This document shows, in pieces, positions 1 to 8,237 of a DNA stretch of 14,460 nt; position 1 is the stretch's first letter, and each line of letters opens with the position of its first letter. Both the position numbers and the translations under genes were made by a program. Source of the DNA: Candidatus Falkowbacteria bacterium HGW-Falkowbacteria-2 (GTDB taxonomy: Bacteria > Patescibacteriota > Patescibacteriia > Patescibacteriales > UBA12465); NCBI GenBank assembly GCA_002841655.1, contig PHAH01000011.1, forward strand, positions 1 to 14,460, read 5' to 3'. The notes under the pieces are model-generated. The model was not told where the DNA came from, ran no database searches, and saw only the letters and a list, made by a program, of their open reading frames with translations.

Positions 1-842
1 CTAACGTCAGCACGAGTGACTCTTTCACCAGCTGCTCGCCAGGAAAGATTCACTTCCCTTTCTTCACCGGAATAAAACTTATCAATGTTATAAATATTTA
101 TACCCGAAGGTGCCTGACCATTATAGAGCACAATACTAAGAGGCAAGGTCAAGTAACTATAAGGCGAATTATTTTTTACCTTAAAGCTCAAATTATGAAA
201 GCCAGGGGTAAGGTTATTATACTTCAAATCGGATACCGCCACATTCAAACGCTGCGATTGATAATCCGACCAATTAGGAATTAGGTGGGTATTGAGTCTC
301 TGCCAGAACAAGTCGGCGATGACGAGACGTACATTACTCGGTCGAACTTCACTGCGAACACTAGGTATTAATAAGTTTTTTTCTGAGTCTGGCAAAATAA
401 AAGATCCGCCACAAGCCAGCTCTTCTTCTCCAGCTACCAGACAATACTGAAAATTACTATAGTGTTTCTCATTCACATTTTTCAAGGAAACAAGAAAGTC
501 ATATTTTCCATCAATCGCAAAAGTTGTTACGGGCCCGATGTCTAATGGTTTAGGAGCATTAGCTTCACGATAAGCCTGAGAGTCAATTAAACTAGCGGAA
601 AGGTCCACCACCAACTGATTGTCAGCGTCACGTCCGTGTAAATAATAAAAAACGTAATTATAACTTGAATAAATAAACATGGCCGCTGAAGCGACAATTA
701 AAAAAATTACTACGCCTCGAGTAATTTTACGACGGTTTTCCGACAACCAAAGACCGAAATGCATTCGGCTGATGGTCAGTCCTTCCCTGTCGTCATATTT
801 ATTTAAATCTATGCCTAATTTGCCACTATGCTTTGTCGCCAT
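1..842 (-). CDS. Membrane-anchored extracytoplasmic protein, 3' end outside the window
   Basis: The minus strand is open without a stop from an ATG at 842-840 to the left edge, giving 280 complete codons. Residues 1-40 are hydrophilic and basic (ending NRRKITRG). A single hydrophobic stretch at about residues 43-60 (VVIFLIVASAAMFIY) forms a membrane anchor. The remaining roughly 215 residues are predicted to lie outside the membrane and look beta-rich, with repeated short hydrophobic/polar strands (YDFLVSLKN, LNVAVSDL, HNLSFKVKNNS). The last visible part (FYSGEEREVNLSWRAAG) resembles the end of single-anchor proteins common in candidate-phyla bacteria, so few residues are probably missing; this comes from memory of the family and was not checked. 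No Shine-Dalgarno precedes the start. Function is unknown. It diverges from the aldolase gene across a 65-nt intergenic region with an inverted repeat. Confidence 0.8.
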   Translation of the reverse strand, partial: MATKHSGKLGIDLNKYDDREGLTISRMHFGLWLSENRRKITRGVVIFLIVASAAMFIYSSYNYVFYYLHGRDADNQLVVDLSASLIDSQAYREANAPKPLDIGPVTTFAIDGKYDFLVSLKNVNEKHYSNFQYCLVAGEEELACGGSFILPDSEKNLLIPSVRSEVRPSNVRLVIADLFWQRLNTHLIPNWSDYQSQRLNVAVSDLKYNNLTPGFHNLSFKVKNNSPYSYLTLPLSIVLYNGQAPSGINIYNIDKFYSGEEREVNLSWRAAGERVTRADV

Positions 843-844
843 AT

Positions 845-881
845 TTATGTTATAATTAAGATTATTCTGATTATAACATAA
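845..881. promoter_or_regulatory. Inverted repeat in the divergent promoter region of the membrane-protein and aldolase genes
   Basis: TTATGTTATAAT (845-856) and ATTATAACATAA (870-881) form a perfect 12-bp inverted repeat with a 13-nt spacer. Each arm contains TATAAT reading towards one of the two divergent genes: plus strand at 851-856, minus strand at 875-870. The minus-strand box lies 28 nt from the start at 842 and has a weak TTTATT 17 nt upstream. For the aldolase no convincing -35 partners the plus-strand box; TTGTCG (833-838) with TAAGAT (857-862) at 18 bp is an alternative. The repeat could be two mirrored -10 elements or an operator. AT-richness makes chance symmetry more likely than in mixed sequence, but 12 perfect base pairs is long. 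Confidence 0.5.
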
Positions 882-907
882 TAATTTAAGTTAATAAACT
901 TGATTTT

Positions 908-1873
908 ATGAACGATTTCATGACCCCATTAACTATACCGAAAAACAAACGCTCAACCTACAGGCAGAATTTCAAGATAGCGACCAAAGGAACTGGCAAT
1001 CTCCTGCTCTTTGCCGCCGATCAGAAGGTTGAACATTTAAACGATGATTTTGTCGGCGCTGGTATTACACCAGAAGATGCTTCTCCCGAGCACTTATTTC
1101 AAGTTGCCGCTGGTATTCCGGGCGCAGTGATGGCTGCTCACATTGGCCTGCTTTCTCACTATGGTAATGATTATCGCCATCTTCCCTTCATCCTAAAAGT
1201 TAACGGCAAGAGTCCATTAGACAAAAGGCTGGATGATCTATACAGTGGCGCTTGGCTATCAAGTGATCGCATCGAACAGTTTACCGAAAACAGTGGCCTA
1301 AATATTGTCGGTCTTGGCTACACTGTTATCCTCGGCAGCAGTCGTGAAGCAAAAATGCTCAAACAGGCCTCTAAGGTCATTCAGACGGCTCATGAGCTTG
1401 GTCTACTCGCCATCATCTGGATGTATCCCCGCAACTCCAGCATCAAAAATGAAGAGGATGTGCACTTAGTTGCCGGAGGTGCAGGCGTCGCCGCCTGCTT
1501 AGGGGCTGACTTCGTGAAAGTAAAATATCCTTATAAGAAATATATTGATGACAAAAAGGCAACTGCTTTTCAGGAAGTCACAAAAGCGGCTGGGCGTACC
1601 CGCGTTATCTGTGTCGGAGGCAGCAAACTACCGGCGGAAGAACTATTAAAGCATCTCGGTCGTCAGTTAAAGAATGGTTCTACTGGACTAGCTATTGGAC
1701 GCAATTTACATCAGCGGCCTTTAAAGGAAGCAACTGCGCTTGGTAATGCTATCGCTGCCATGCTCCACAAGGGAGCGACTGCTGCTGAGGCGATAAAAAT
1801 ATATAAGGGTGATAAGAGTAAAGCAAAGAAAGCAGTTGTCCGCCCACCTAAAAGATTGCTTGGACTATTTTAA
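908..1873 (+). CDS. fbaB: Class I fructose-bisphosphate aldolase, archaeal/DhnA type
   Basis: Probably cleaves fructose-1,6-bisphosphate to dihydroxyacetone phosphate and glyceraldehyde-3-phosphate in the cytoplasm by Schiff-base chemistry. The 321-aa protein fits the DhnA/FbaB (beta/alpha)8 family. The Schiff-base lysine motif is DFVKVKYPY (residues 201-209; K204 or K206, the latter in the usual position). Phosphate-binding loops are VGGSK (236-240) and GLAIGRNLHQR (260-270). AADQKVEH (36-43) matches the conserved N-terminal FDQRVEH-like segment, and WMYPR (171-175) the conserved strand before the lysine. The C-terminus ends in a basic tail (from about 300, KSKAKK...PPKR). Two in-frame starts exist (908 and 920); neither has a Shine-Dalgarno, and the longer is given. 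Related DhnA enzymes act on other sugars or in aromatic biosynthesis, so the substrate is inferred. A terminator follows at once, so it is probably a single-gene transcript. Confidence 0.9.
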   Translation: MNDFMTPLTIPKNKRSTYRQNFKIATKGTGNLLLFAADQKVEHLNDDFVGAGITPEDASPEHLFQVAAGIPGAVMAAHIGLLSHYGNDYRHLPFILKVNGKSPLDKRLDDLYSGAWLSSDRIEQFTENSGLNIVGLGYTVILGSSREAKMLKQASKVIQTAHELGLLAIIWMYPRNSSIKNEEDVHLVAGGAGVAACLGADFVKVKYPYKKYIDDKKATAFQEVTKAAGRTRVICVGGSKLPAEELLKHLGRQLKNGSTGLAIGRNLHQRPLKEATALGNAIAAMLHKGATAAEAIKIYKGDKSKAKKAVVRPPKRLLGLF

Positions 1874-1888
1874 GAAACAAAACTATAC

Positions 1889-1918
1889 AAAAAAAGACGC
1901 CCACTCGGGCGTCTTTTT
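1889..1918. terminator. Bidirectional intrinsic terminator between convergent genes
   Basis: GACGCCC (1896-1902), loop ACTC, GGGCGTC (1907-1913), flanked by A-runs on the left and T-runs on the right. The stem extends through the A/T flanks and gives a U-tract in both directions, so it can end both the aldolase transcript (stop 16 nt upstream) and the minus-strand transcript whose last gene stops at 1930. Confidence 0.93.
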
Positions 1919-1929
1919 GTTTATGATAA

Positions 1930-3375
1930 TTATTGGACCACTTCTACTTTTATGCGGTCAGCTAGACTTGGAGCGCGTTTGATAAACTTCGGAAAAAATT
2001 CGAGCTCATAAGTCTGTATTTCCGGGAAGGCACGTAGATATTCTGAAATCTGCTCCTCGTTGAGATTAACCAGCTTCTTGCGGTCAACAATATCAGCATC
2101 AGTTCGGAGAGACATATTTCCCTTAAAACTGGCCGCCACTGTCGCGGTGCTTGAAGCTGCATCATAGGCATCTAAACGATAGGCAATATCCTTGCCCTCA
2201 AAAGCGGACAGCCTCTTATCATCGGGCAAGAGGAAGGCAATTTTAGCCTTAACTAAAGCTTCAGCCTGTTCTTTAGAAAATATGGCGATGGCCAGAGTGT
2301 TTTCAGCGGAAACTATAAATTCACCAACCTCATCTCCTAATTTAGCATCCATTTTTACAACCGCAGCACTATCATCAAGATCATAGGCAACAGCATGTGA
2401 GCTGCTTTTTACTTCCTCTAAAGCCATCTCCGCCTTATCCGATAAAGCCTTCTTGATACCAACAATTGCCTGATCAAGATCTCTTTGTTTAATATATCGC
2501 TTTACCTGATGTTGATATTCAAAGGCGGTATCGCTGGTAGCATATATCTTGTCTTGGAGACCAAGCCAGAGACCAGGGATAGTGAACTTTGTCGGGCCAA
2601 CCGCCATCTCTAAAGAAGGTTCATCGGCATAGACCTCTGCCACCACAGTTCCGCCGGCTGGAATATTCACAGCCTCCTTTAAGCGGAATAGCTTATTATC
2701 TATACTTAGTAAGCGGGTTTTAGCAACCAGGGGCTGAGCTTTGGTATATTCATTATGTAAAGTAACTTCACCAACCACCTCTTCGCCTAGAATTTCTTCG
2801 CCACTGGCCTCAAATACCTTTTCAGCGCTAAGGGCGATTGTGCGAACCTCGCCGGCAACAAGTCGGCTGCCAGCGCTTTCTGCCTGAGCATCTTCACTGT
2901 CAGCGGAGGCGATGCGAAGTGACAGGCTGTCAGCAATAGCCTCGGCGCTTGGGTGCATTGTAATCTTCAAGCTTGGCAAGAAGAAATAGCCAACGACGAG
3001 TAGGAGTAGCAAGGTAAGACCAATGAATTGATAGGCAATGCGGCGATAGAGACTTAAAGATTTCCTTTGCGGACGACGCCTGTCAGCAATCGGGGATGTT
3101 TTAACTGGTGTTCCGTCTTTCTTTTGTTTCATGTCAGTAACCAAATCAGCGTAATATTTCTTTTGCACATCGAGACGCTCGCGTTCGGAAGGATTATCTT
3201 CAGGCAAAGACTCTAGTGGTTGGCGGAATAACACCTCTTCATCATCAGCAATGACATCAATAGTGATAGCCTTGGATTTTGATTTCGGCAAAGGCTTATC
3301 TTTCTTAATAACCCGCTTAGCGTGCGGTTTTTTTGGAGCCGCTTTCTTTTCGGCTTCTTTTTTTGTTCTTGGCAT
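1930..3375 (-). CDS. Baseplate J-like single-pass membrane protein
   Basis: This 481-aa protein has a lysine-rich, presumably cytoplasmic N-terminal region (MPRTKKEAEKKAAPKK...), a basic cluster, one transmembrane helix at about residues 117-134 (IGLTLLLLLVVGYFFL) and about 345 extracytoplasmic residues. The extracytoplasmic part has a segment typical of the baseplate-J/gp47 beta-barrel as it occurs in candidate-phyla bacteria: a LHNEYTKAQPLVAKTRL strand, then IPAGGTVVAEVYADEP and AVGPTKFTIPGL. No phage or other contractile-injection genes are nearby, so a cell-surface role is more likely than a baseplate, but the function is unknown. An in-frame ATG at 3429 would add 18 residues. The start at 3375 is preferred because GGAGG lies 10 nt upstream of it and nothing comparable precedes 3429. 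It lies downstream of dnaE on the same strand with its own promoter. Confidence 0.8.
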   Translation of the reverse strand: MPRTKKEAEKKAAPKKPHAKRVIKKDKPLPKSKSKAITIDVIADDEEVLFRQPLESLPEDNPSERERLDVQKKYYADLVTDMKQKKDGTPVKTSPIADRRRPQRKSLSLYRRIAYQFIGLTLLLLLVVGYFFLPSLKITMHPSAEAIADSLSLRIASADSEDAQAESAGSRLVAGEVRTIALSAEKVFEASGEEILGEEVVGEVTLHNEYTKAQPLVAKTRLLSIDNKLFRLKEAVNIPAGGTVVAEVYADEPSLEMAVGPTKFTIPGLWLGLQDKIYATSDTAFEYQHQVKRYIKQRDLDQAIVGIKKALSDKAEMALEEVKSSSHAVAYDLDDSAAVVKMDAKLGDEVGEFIVSAENTLAIAIFSKEQAEALVKAKIAFLLPDDKRLSAFEGKDIAYRLDAYDAASSTATVAASFKGNMSLRTDADIVDRKKLVNLNEEQISEYLRAFPEIQTYELEFFPKFIKRAPSLADRIKVEVVQ

Positions 3376-3385
3376 AAGCTTGTTT

Positions 3386-3390
3386 CCTCC
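3386..3390 (-). promoter_or_regulatory. Shine-Dalgarno GGAGG deciding the start at 3375
   Basis: On the minus strand GGAGG (3390-3386) sits 10 nt before the ATG at 3375. It is the only strong Shine-Dalgarno seen before any gene in this window and argues against the upstream in-frame ATG at 3429. A short CCGG-CTTGT-CCGG hairpin just upstream overlaps its first two G residues and could weakly occlude it. Confidence 0.65.
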
Positions 3391-3454
3391 GGACAAGCCG
3401 GTATATATAAAAGAGAATAGGCGCCGCATCCATGGCGACGATGTAATCTTTTTT

Positions 3455-3483
3455 ATTATAACAGATTTTTCCTTAGCTCACAA
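3455..3483 (-). promoter_or_regulatory. Promoter of the baseplate J-like gene
   Basis: On the minus strand TTGTGA (3483-3478), a 17-bp spacer and TATAAT (3460-3455), with TG one base before the -10 (TGTTATAAT, an extended -10). Predicted transcription starts near 3448, upstream of both candidate start codons (3429 and 3375). It lies just after the dnaE stop codon. Confidence 0.6.
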
Positions 3484-3505
3484 TTATTTTACGAGAATTT
3501 TATTT

Positions 3506-6500
3506 CTATTCACCATCATCATTAACTGGCTCAACCACTTGCGCAGATTTTCCGATAGCAGACTGTAATTTCACTCGTAACTCTGAGGTATTGTTTACCC
3601 TAAAACCGGTTTTAATGATAAGGTCTTCCTTCCCGGTCGGCACCCGTAAGAAGACGGCATTTTCTCCGGGCATAGACATCAGTATTGTTTTCAATGATTC
3701 CTGATCTTCAGTAGACGGTGGACGCTTAAAAGCAACGCGAAGGGCCGGCTCCTGTTCCGCAGTTAATGACGGTTTTTCTGGCTTAACTTCTTCAACCTTA
3801 ATTGGAGTCGTTGCAACACTGGCTGGACTTGGCGAGTTTACATATGCTGGCTTCGGCTTTGACCAACCCCCAGCTTCATTATTATTACCACGCCAGCGGT
3901 TAGGACTTTTGTTCGCCATTAACAAGCGTTTAAAATTATCAACTGATTCCCGTGGATTGTCAGTATCAATTGGGCCCACCTGATCAACTAGAACTTTAAT
4001 ATCCGCATCTTTTTCCGAAAGCTTTCCACGAACAATAACAATGGCACCGTCCTTCCATAGTTCAAGAGTTGTTTTTAAGAGGCTTGGGAATACAAGTAAT
4101 TCTACGCTACCACCCTGATCTTCAAACTTCACAAATATCATCGTTTCGCCCTTGCGCGTTACAATTTTCTTAATTGAGGTAATAACTCCAGCCGCTACCA
4201 CTGTTTCGTCTGAGCGATGATTCTTTAACTTCATCAGCGGAATCGCATATCCGTTAAGATGCTCGCCTAGCATAGATAAAGGATTATCACTAATATACAA
4301 ACCAAGCAGTTCCCTTTCCCAAGAAAGCTTTTCAATTTTTGTAGGCTCGGGGGCATCCAGAATCTGGGGTCGTGATAAGACATTTAATTCCGGCGCTGAG
4401 GCAAACAAACTGGCCTGACGACTATCAACTTCCTTTGAGATTTCTTTATTGAAGGACAAAAATCTTTCCGTATTTGCCAGCAGACTGCCTCTTTCCCCAA
4501 ATGAGTCCATGGCACCGCTTTTGATGAGACTTTCTAGTGACTTCTTATTTAAATCCTTGTCGTTGATACGCTCAAGTAAATCAAAAATGCTATCATATGG
4601 ACCTTTCTGTTTGCGATCTTCGATAATAACACTGACGATATGTTCGCCCACATTTTTAATCGCATTAAGCCCAAAACGGATCGTATCAACCTTTTCAGTT
4701 TCAGTAGCCTGACGATTTGATTTCGTACCAGCGGTAACCACAGTGAAAGAGTCGAAAGACTCATTAATGTCTGGTGGCATCACCTTCAGGCCCATACTAC
4801 GACACTCATCGATTTCAATGGCCACACGATCGCTGTCGTGCTGATCAGAGGTTAATAGGGCGGCCATGAATTCAACTGGCCAATGTGCCTTCAAATAGGC
4901 CGTCTGATAACCAATCATCGCGTAGCAAGCAGCATGAGAACGATTGAAACCATAGCCAGCAAAAGGCTCAATGAAGGAGAAGACTTTTTCCGCCAACTCT
5001 TTATGAACCCCATTCTTAACACAACCATCAATGAATTTTTCTTTCTGCTCAGCGAGTAAGGCAGCAATCTTCTTGCCCATCGCTTTTCGCAGCACATCCG
5101 CTTCACCAGGAGTAAAGCCGGCTAGTGCTCGAGAGATTTGCATGACCTGCTCTTGATAAATAGCTACACCATAGGTACGAGCCAGAATCGGTTCCAGTTT
5201 CGGGTGTAAATAAGCAACTACTTTCTGTTTGTGTTTACCGGCAATATAATCAGGAATCCACTCCATCGGGCCGGGACGATATAAGGCCACCATCGCAATA
5301 ATATCTTCAAATTCACTGGGTTTTAAGTCACGCAAATAACGCTTCATGCCCGAAGACTCAAACTGAAAGACGCCAGTTGTTTCGCCTAACTGGAAGAGAC
5401 GATAGGTTGCCTCGTCATCAAGCGGTAAATTATCAATATCAATTTCAAGACCTCGAGTCTTTTTTATAATTCTCAGTGCGGATTCGATAATGGTGAGGTT
5501 CTTCAAACCCAAAAAGTCCATTTTCAATAAACCAAGGTCTTCCACTGGGTGCAAGGAATATTGAGAGATAACCGTCTTATCAGCCGACGAGGCATGCTGA
5601 ATCGGCACGTATTCAGTTAATGGCTTCGGAGTGATTAATACCCCACAAGCATGAGTGGAAGTATGGCGGGCAACACCTTCTAAGCGCTTCGCATAATCAA
5701 GTATCCTCTTCCCTTCCGCCTCATTATTATATATATCCTTGACCTCGGGCACATCAGCGATGGCTTTGGTAAGGGAGGTAAACATCGGAATGCTTTTGGA
5801 AATCTTGTCGCAATAATCATAGGGCGCACCTAAAACGCGGCCGACATCACGCACCGCCGCTCGAGCGGCCATGGTTCCAAAGGTGATAATCTGAGCAACA
5901 TGGTCTTGCCCATACTTCGTTTCAACGTAATTTAAAACGTCTGCCCGACGGATGTCGGCAAAGTCCATATCGATATCGGGCATGGAGATACGATCGGGAT
6001 TAAGAAAACGTTCAAAGAGTAAGTCGTAAACTAGAGGATCTAAATTGGTAATACCAGCAAGATAGCAGACAAGTGAACCAGCTGCGCTGCCACGCCCAGG
6101 ACCAACGACGATCTTATTATCTTTTGCCCAGTTAACAAAGTCGCTGACGATCAAGAAGTAGGCGGGCCAACCCATCTTGATAATTACACCTAGCTCATAA
6201 TCAAGACGTTCAATAATTTTATCTAAAGTTAAAGTCGTCGGGATACGATTATCGTCTGGATTAACAGCATAGCCATCACCATGTTTTACGATGCCATATT
6301 TTTTCTTCAGTCCCTGTTCACAAATAAAACGCAAGTATGAGTTTTCATCATAGCCCTCAGGTACGTCAAAAATCGGTAACTGGATCTCACCCAGTGGTAA
6401 TTCCAGGTCACACATATCGGCAATCTTGACGGTATTGGCAATTGCTTCTGGTACATGCGCAAACGCCTTCTCCATTTCTGCAGCCGGCCGCATAGAATAA

Positions 6501-7225
6501 TCACCGTGACCAATCATGCGCATCCGATCGGTATCATCAATTTTTTTCTTGTTTTGCAAACACAACAGAATGTCTTGAGCCTCTGCATCCTCTGGTTTAA
6601 AGTAATGCACGTCATTAGTTGCCACTAAAGGCACGCCCAAATCTTTCGAAAATTTAATCAGTTGTTCATTTACCCTCTCTTGCCCCTCAAGCTCGGGATG
6701 ATCCATTATTTCCAAATAATAATTTCCCTGACCAAAGAGCTCGTTATATTCACGAATACGCTGCTCCGCCTTTTCTAAATCACCATTTAAAATATGTCGC
6801 GGTATTTCACCACCCAGACAAGCGCTGCAGGCAATAATACCTTCATGATGCGCGGTGAGTAGTTCCCAGTCTATTCGAGGCTTGTAATAGAAGCCTTCGA
6901 TATGAGCAGCTGAAACCAATTTAATTAAATTGTCATAACCTGTCTTGTTTTTAGCGAGTAATAAGAGGTGGTAACTGCGTCCGTCAGCTCGAGTGTGCTT
7001 ATCATGACGAGAATTTGGAGCAAGATATGCCTCTACACCAATAATCGGCTTTATCCCGGCCTTCTTGGCTTTTTGATAGAATTCAATCGCACCATAAAGC
7101 ACACCGTGATCGGTAATAGCGACAGCTGGCGCCCCTTCTTCCTTGGCACGACTAACTAACTCATCGATCTTAGTAAGGCCGTCAAGCAAGGAATAGTGAC
7201 TATGATTGTGGAGATGGACGAACAT
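3506..7225 (-). CDS. dnaE: DNA polymerase III alpha subunit, DnaE type with PHP domain
   Basis: The replicative polymerase; at 1239 aa it is a normal length for DnaE. The N-terminal PHP domain (about 1-280) keeps all nine positions known as metal ligands in proofreading-competent family members: H6, H8, D15, H40, E65, H86, C136, D205 and H207. The palm catalytic aspartates are D419 and D421 in PDIDMDF and D570 in KMDFLGL. GPGRGSAAGS (375-384) is the conserved palm motif. QASLF (937-941) matches the beta-clamp-binding pentapeptide. An OB fold follows at about 1005-1085, then a proline/lysine-rich linker (about 1105-1160) and a small C-terminal domain (about 1163-1235) like the tau-binding end of Gram-positive DnaE proteins. 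No Shine-Dalgarno precedes the ATG. A promoter lies just upstream, and no hairpin terminator is evident after the stop. No epsilon exonuclease gene is in the window. Confidence 0.97.
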   Translation of the reverse strand: MFVHLHNHSHYSLLDGLTKIDELVSRAKEEGAPAVAITDHGVLYGAIEFYQKAKKAGIKPIIGVEAYLAPNSRHDKHTRADGRSYHLLLLAKNKTGYDNLIKLVSAAHIEGFYYKPRIDWELLTAHHEGIIACSACLGGEIPRHILNGDLEKAEQRIREYNELFGQGNYYLEIMDHPELEGQERVNEQLIKFSKDLGVPLVATNDVHYFKPEDAEAQDILLCLQNKKKIDDTDRMRMIGHGDYSMRPAAEMEKAFAHVPEAIANTVKIADMCDLELPLGEIQLPIFDVPEGYDENSYLRFICEQGLKKKYGIVKHGDGYAVNPDDNRIPTTLTLDKIIERLDYELGVIIKMGWPAYFLIVSDFVNWAKDNKIVVGPGRGSAAGSLVCYLAGITNLDPLVYDLLFERFLNPDRISMPDIDMDFADIRRADVLNYVETKYGQDHVAQIITFGTMAARAAVRDVGRVLGAPYDYCDKISKSIPMFTSLTKAIADVPEVKDIYNNEAEGKRILDYAKRLEGVARHTSTHACGVLITPKPLTEYVPIQHASSADKTVISQYSLHPVEDLGLLKMDFLGLKNLTIIESALRIIKKTRGLEIDIDNLPLDDEATYRLFQLGETTGVFQFESSGMKRYLRDLKPSEFEDIIAMVALYRPGPMEWIPDYIAGKHKQKVVAYLHPKLEPILARTYGVAIYQEQVMQISRALAGFTPGEADVLRKAMGKKIAALLAEQKEKFIDGCVKNGVHKELAEKVFSFIEPFAGYGFNRSHAACYAMIGYQTAYLKAHWPVEFMAALLTSDQHDSDRVAIEIDECRSMGLKVMPPDINESFDSFTVVTAGTKSNRQATETEKVDTIRFGLNAIKNVGEHIVSVIIEDRKQKGPYDSIFDLLERINDKDLNKKSLESLIKSGAMDSFGERGSLLANTERFLSFNKEISKEVDSRQASLFASAPELNVLSRPQILDAPEPTKIEKLSWERELLGLYISDNPLSMLGEHLNGYAIPLMKLKNHRSDETVVAAGVITSIKKIVTRKGETMIFVKFEDQGGSVELLVFPSLLKTTLELWKDGAIVIVRGKLSEKDADIKVLVDQVGPIDTDNPRESVDNFKRLLMANKSPNRWRGNNNEAGGWSKPKPAYVNSPSPASVATTPIKVEEVKPEKPSLTAEQEPALRVAFKRPPSTEDQESLKTILMSMPGENAVFLRVPTGKEDLIIKTGFRVNNTSELRVKLQSAIGKSAQVVEPVNDDGE

Positions 7226-7251
7226 GGAATTTAGCTGTTATTTATGTTTAA

Positions 7252-7280
7252 AGCATATCAATTTTACCCCCGACTTTCAA
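7252..7280 (-). promoter_or_regulatory. Promoter of dnaE
   Basis: On the minus strand TTGAAA (7280-7275), a 17-bp spacer and TATGCT (7257-7252). Transcription would start near 7245, giving a leader of about 20 nt before the dnaE ATG at 7225. It lies directly after the parB terminator, so dnaE is transcribed independently of parAB. Confidence 0.65.
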
Positions 7281-7312
7281 TCTTGCCAAAAGCAGCTTTA
7301 TCTGCCTTTTCA

Positions 7313-7340
7313 AAATAAAAAAGGGGGAATTCCCCCTCTT
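7313..7340 (-). terminator. Intrinsic terminator of the parAB operon
   Basis: A perfect GGGGG-AATT-CCCCC hairpin (7323-7336), followed on the minus strand by TTTTTTATTTT. It lies about 20 nt after the parB stop codon at 7361-7359. Confidence 0.9.
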
Positions 7341-7358
7341 TTTTAGATACTAATATAT

Positions 7359-8228
7359 CTATTCTTCAATCTTATCCATGATATTACCCAGCTCTTCCTC
7401 ACTATAGAAGTCGAGGACGACTCGGCCGCCCCGACCAGAGCGGATAATACGAGCTTTTGTGCCGAAATGAGTGCGTAATTTTTCTTCCCTATCCTTATCA
7501 GCATAATTCACCACCACGCGTGCCGATTTCGTCCCACCCATACGCTTGGTTTCATCATGAGTCTGGGCCACTGATAAATTTTGATTAAGAATTTTCTTGA
7601 ATAACACCATCTGCTTGCCCTGGTTCTCGATGCCGAGCAAATATTTGGCGTGAGCCTCAGTAATGCGACCAGAACTCAAAGCTTCTTGTACTTCTAACGG
7701 TAGTTCTAACAGACGAAGAGTGTTAGCGAGGGTTGAACGAGCCTTGCCTACACGTTTAGCTGTTTCTTCTTGAGTAAGATTGAATTCATCCATCAAGCGC
7801 TTATAGGCTCTCGCTGTTTCCACGGGATCAAGATCTTGTCGTTGCAGATTTTCAATTAGAGCCAACTCTAACTTCTTCTGTTCATTGGCCTCACGCACCA
7901 AAGCAGGCACAGATTTGAGACCAAGGGCGGTTGCACTCCGCCAGCGACGCTCACCGGCTATGAGTTCATATTTTCCATCTTTGCGGGTAACAACTAGGGG
8001 CTGAATGATTCCGTGCTCCTTAATTGAATCCATTAACTCACGCAACGAAATTTCACTGAAATTATGTCGTGGCTGATATGGATTCATACTGATCTCTTTC
8101 GGATCAATATAAAAAACACGATCAGCATCTGACATAGCAACCTGCTCAGAAGCTTCAGCGCCTGGTTGTGAATCGAAGTTCTTTTTAGGAATTAATGAGC
8201 CGAGGCCCCTGCCGAGTGCTTGCGACAT
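7359..8228 (-). CDS. parB: Chromosome-partitioning protein ParB (CTP-dependent DNA clamp)
   Basis: Binds parS sites and, as a CTP switch, loads and slides on DNA near the origin; it stimulates the ParA ATPase. The 289-aa protein opens with the ParA-contact signature ALGRGLGSLIP (4-14). The ParB N-terminal domain (about 38-135) contains NPYQPR (49-54), the CTP-binding GERRWRS (92-98) and ENLQRQDL (126-133). The helix-turn-helix region is about 151-175, GRITEAHAKYLL (187-198) is conserved, and residues 235-289 form the C-terminal dimerisation domain. The start is 9 nt after the parA stop codon, so the two are co-transcribed; no Shine-Dalgarno is seen. No 16-bp consensus parS palindrome was found in the window. 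Confidence 0.96.
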   Translation of the reverse strand: MSQALGRGLGSLIPKKNFDSQPGAEASEQVAMSDADRVFYIDPKEISMNPYQPRHNFSEISLRELMDSIKEHGIIQPLVVTRKDGKYELIAGERRWRSATALGLKSVPALVREANEQKKLELALIENLQRQDLDPVETARAYKRLMDEFNLTQEETAKRVGKARSTLANTLRLLELPLEVQEALSSGRITEAHAKYLLGIENQGKQMVLFKKILNQNLSVAQTHDETKRMGGTKSARVVVNYADKDREEKLRTHFGTKARIIRSGRGGRVVLDFYSEEELGNIMDKIEE

Positions 8229-8237
8229 ATTTTAAAA

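Noticed and set aside
3427..3429. ATG at 3429 as start of the baseplate J-like gene
   Set aside because: In frame and within the predicted transcript, but it lacks a Shine-Dalgarno, whereas the ATG at 3375 has GGAGG 10 nt upstream. It remains possible.
3251..3568. Plus-strand open frame of 105 codons
   Set aside because: It runs antisense over the baseplate J-like N-terminus, its promoter and the dnaE 3' end; the composition is that of a shadow frame.
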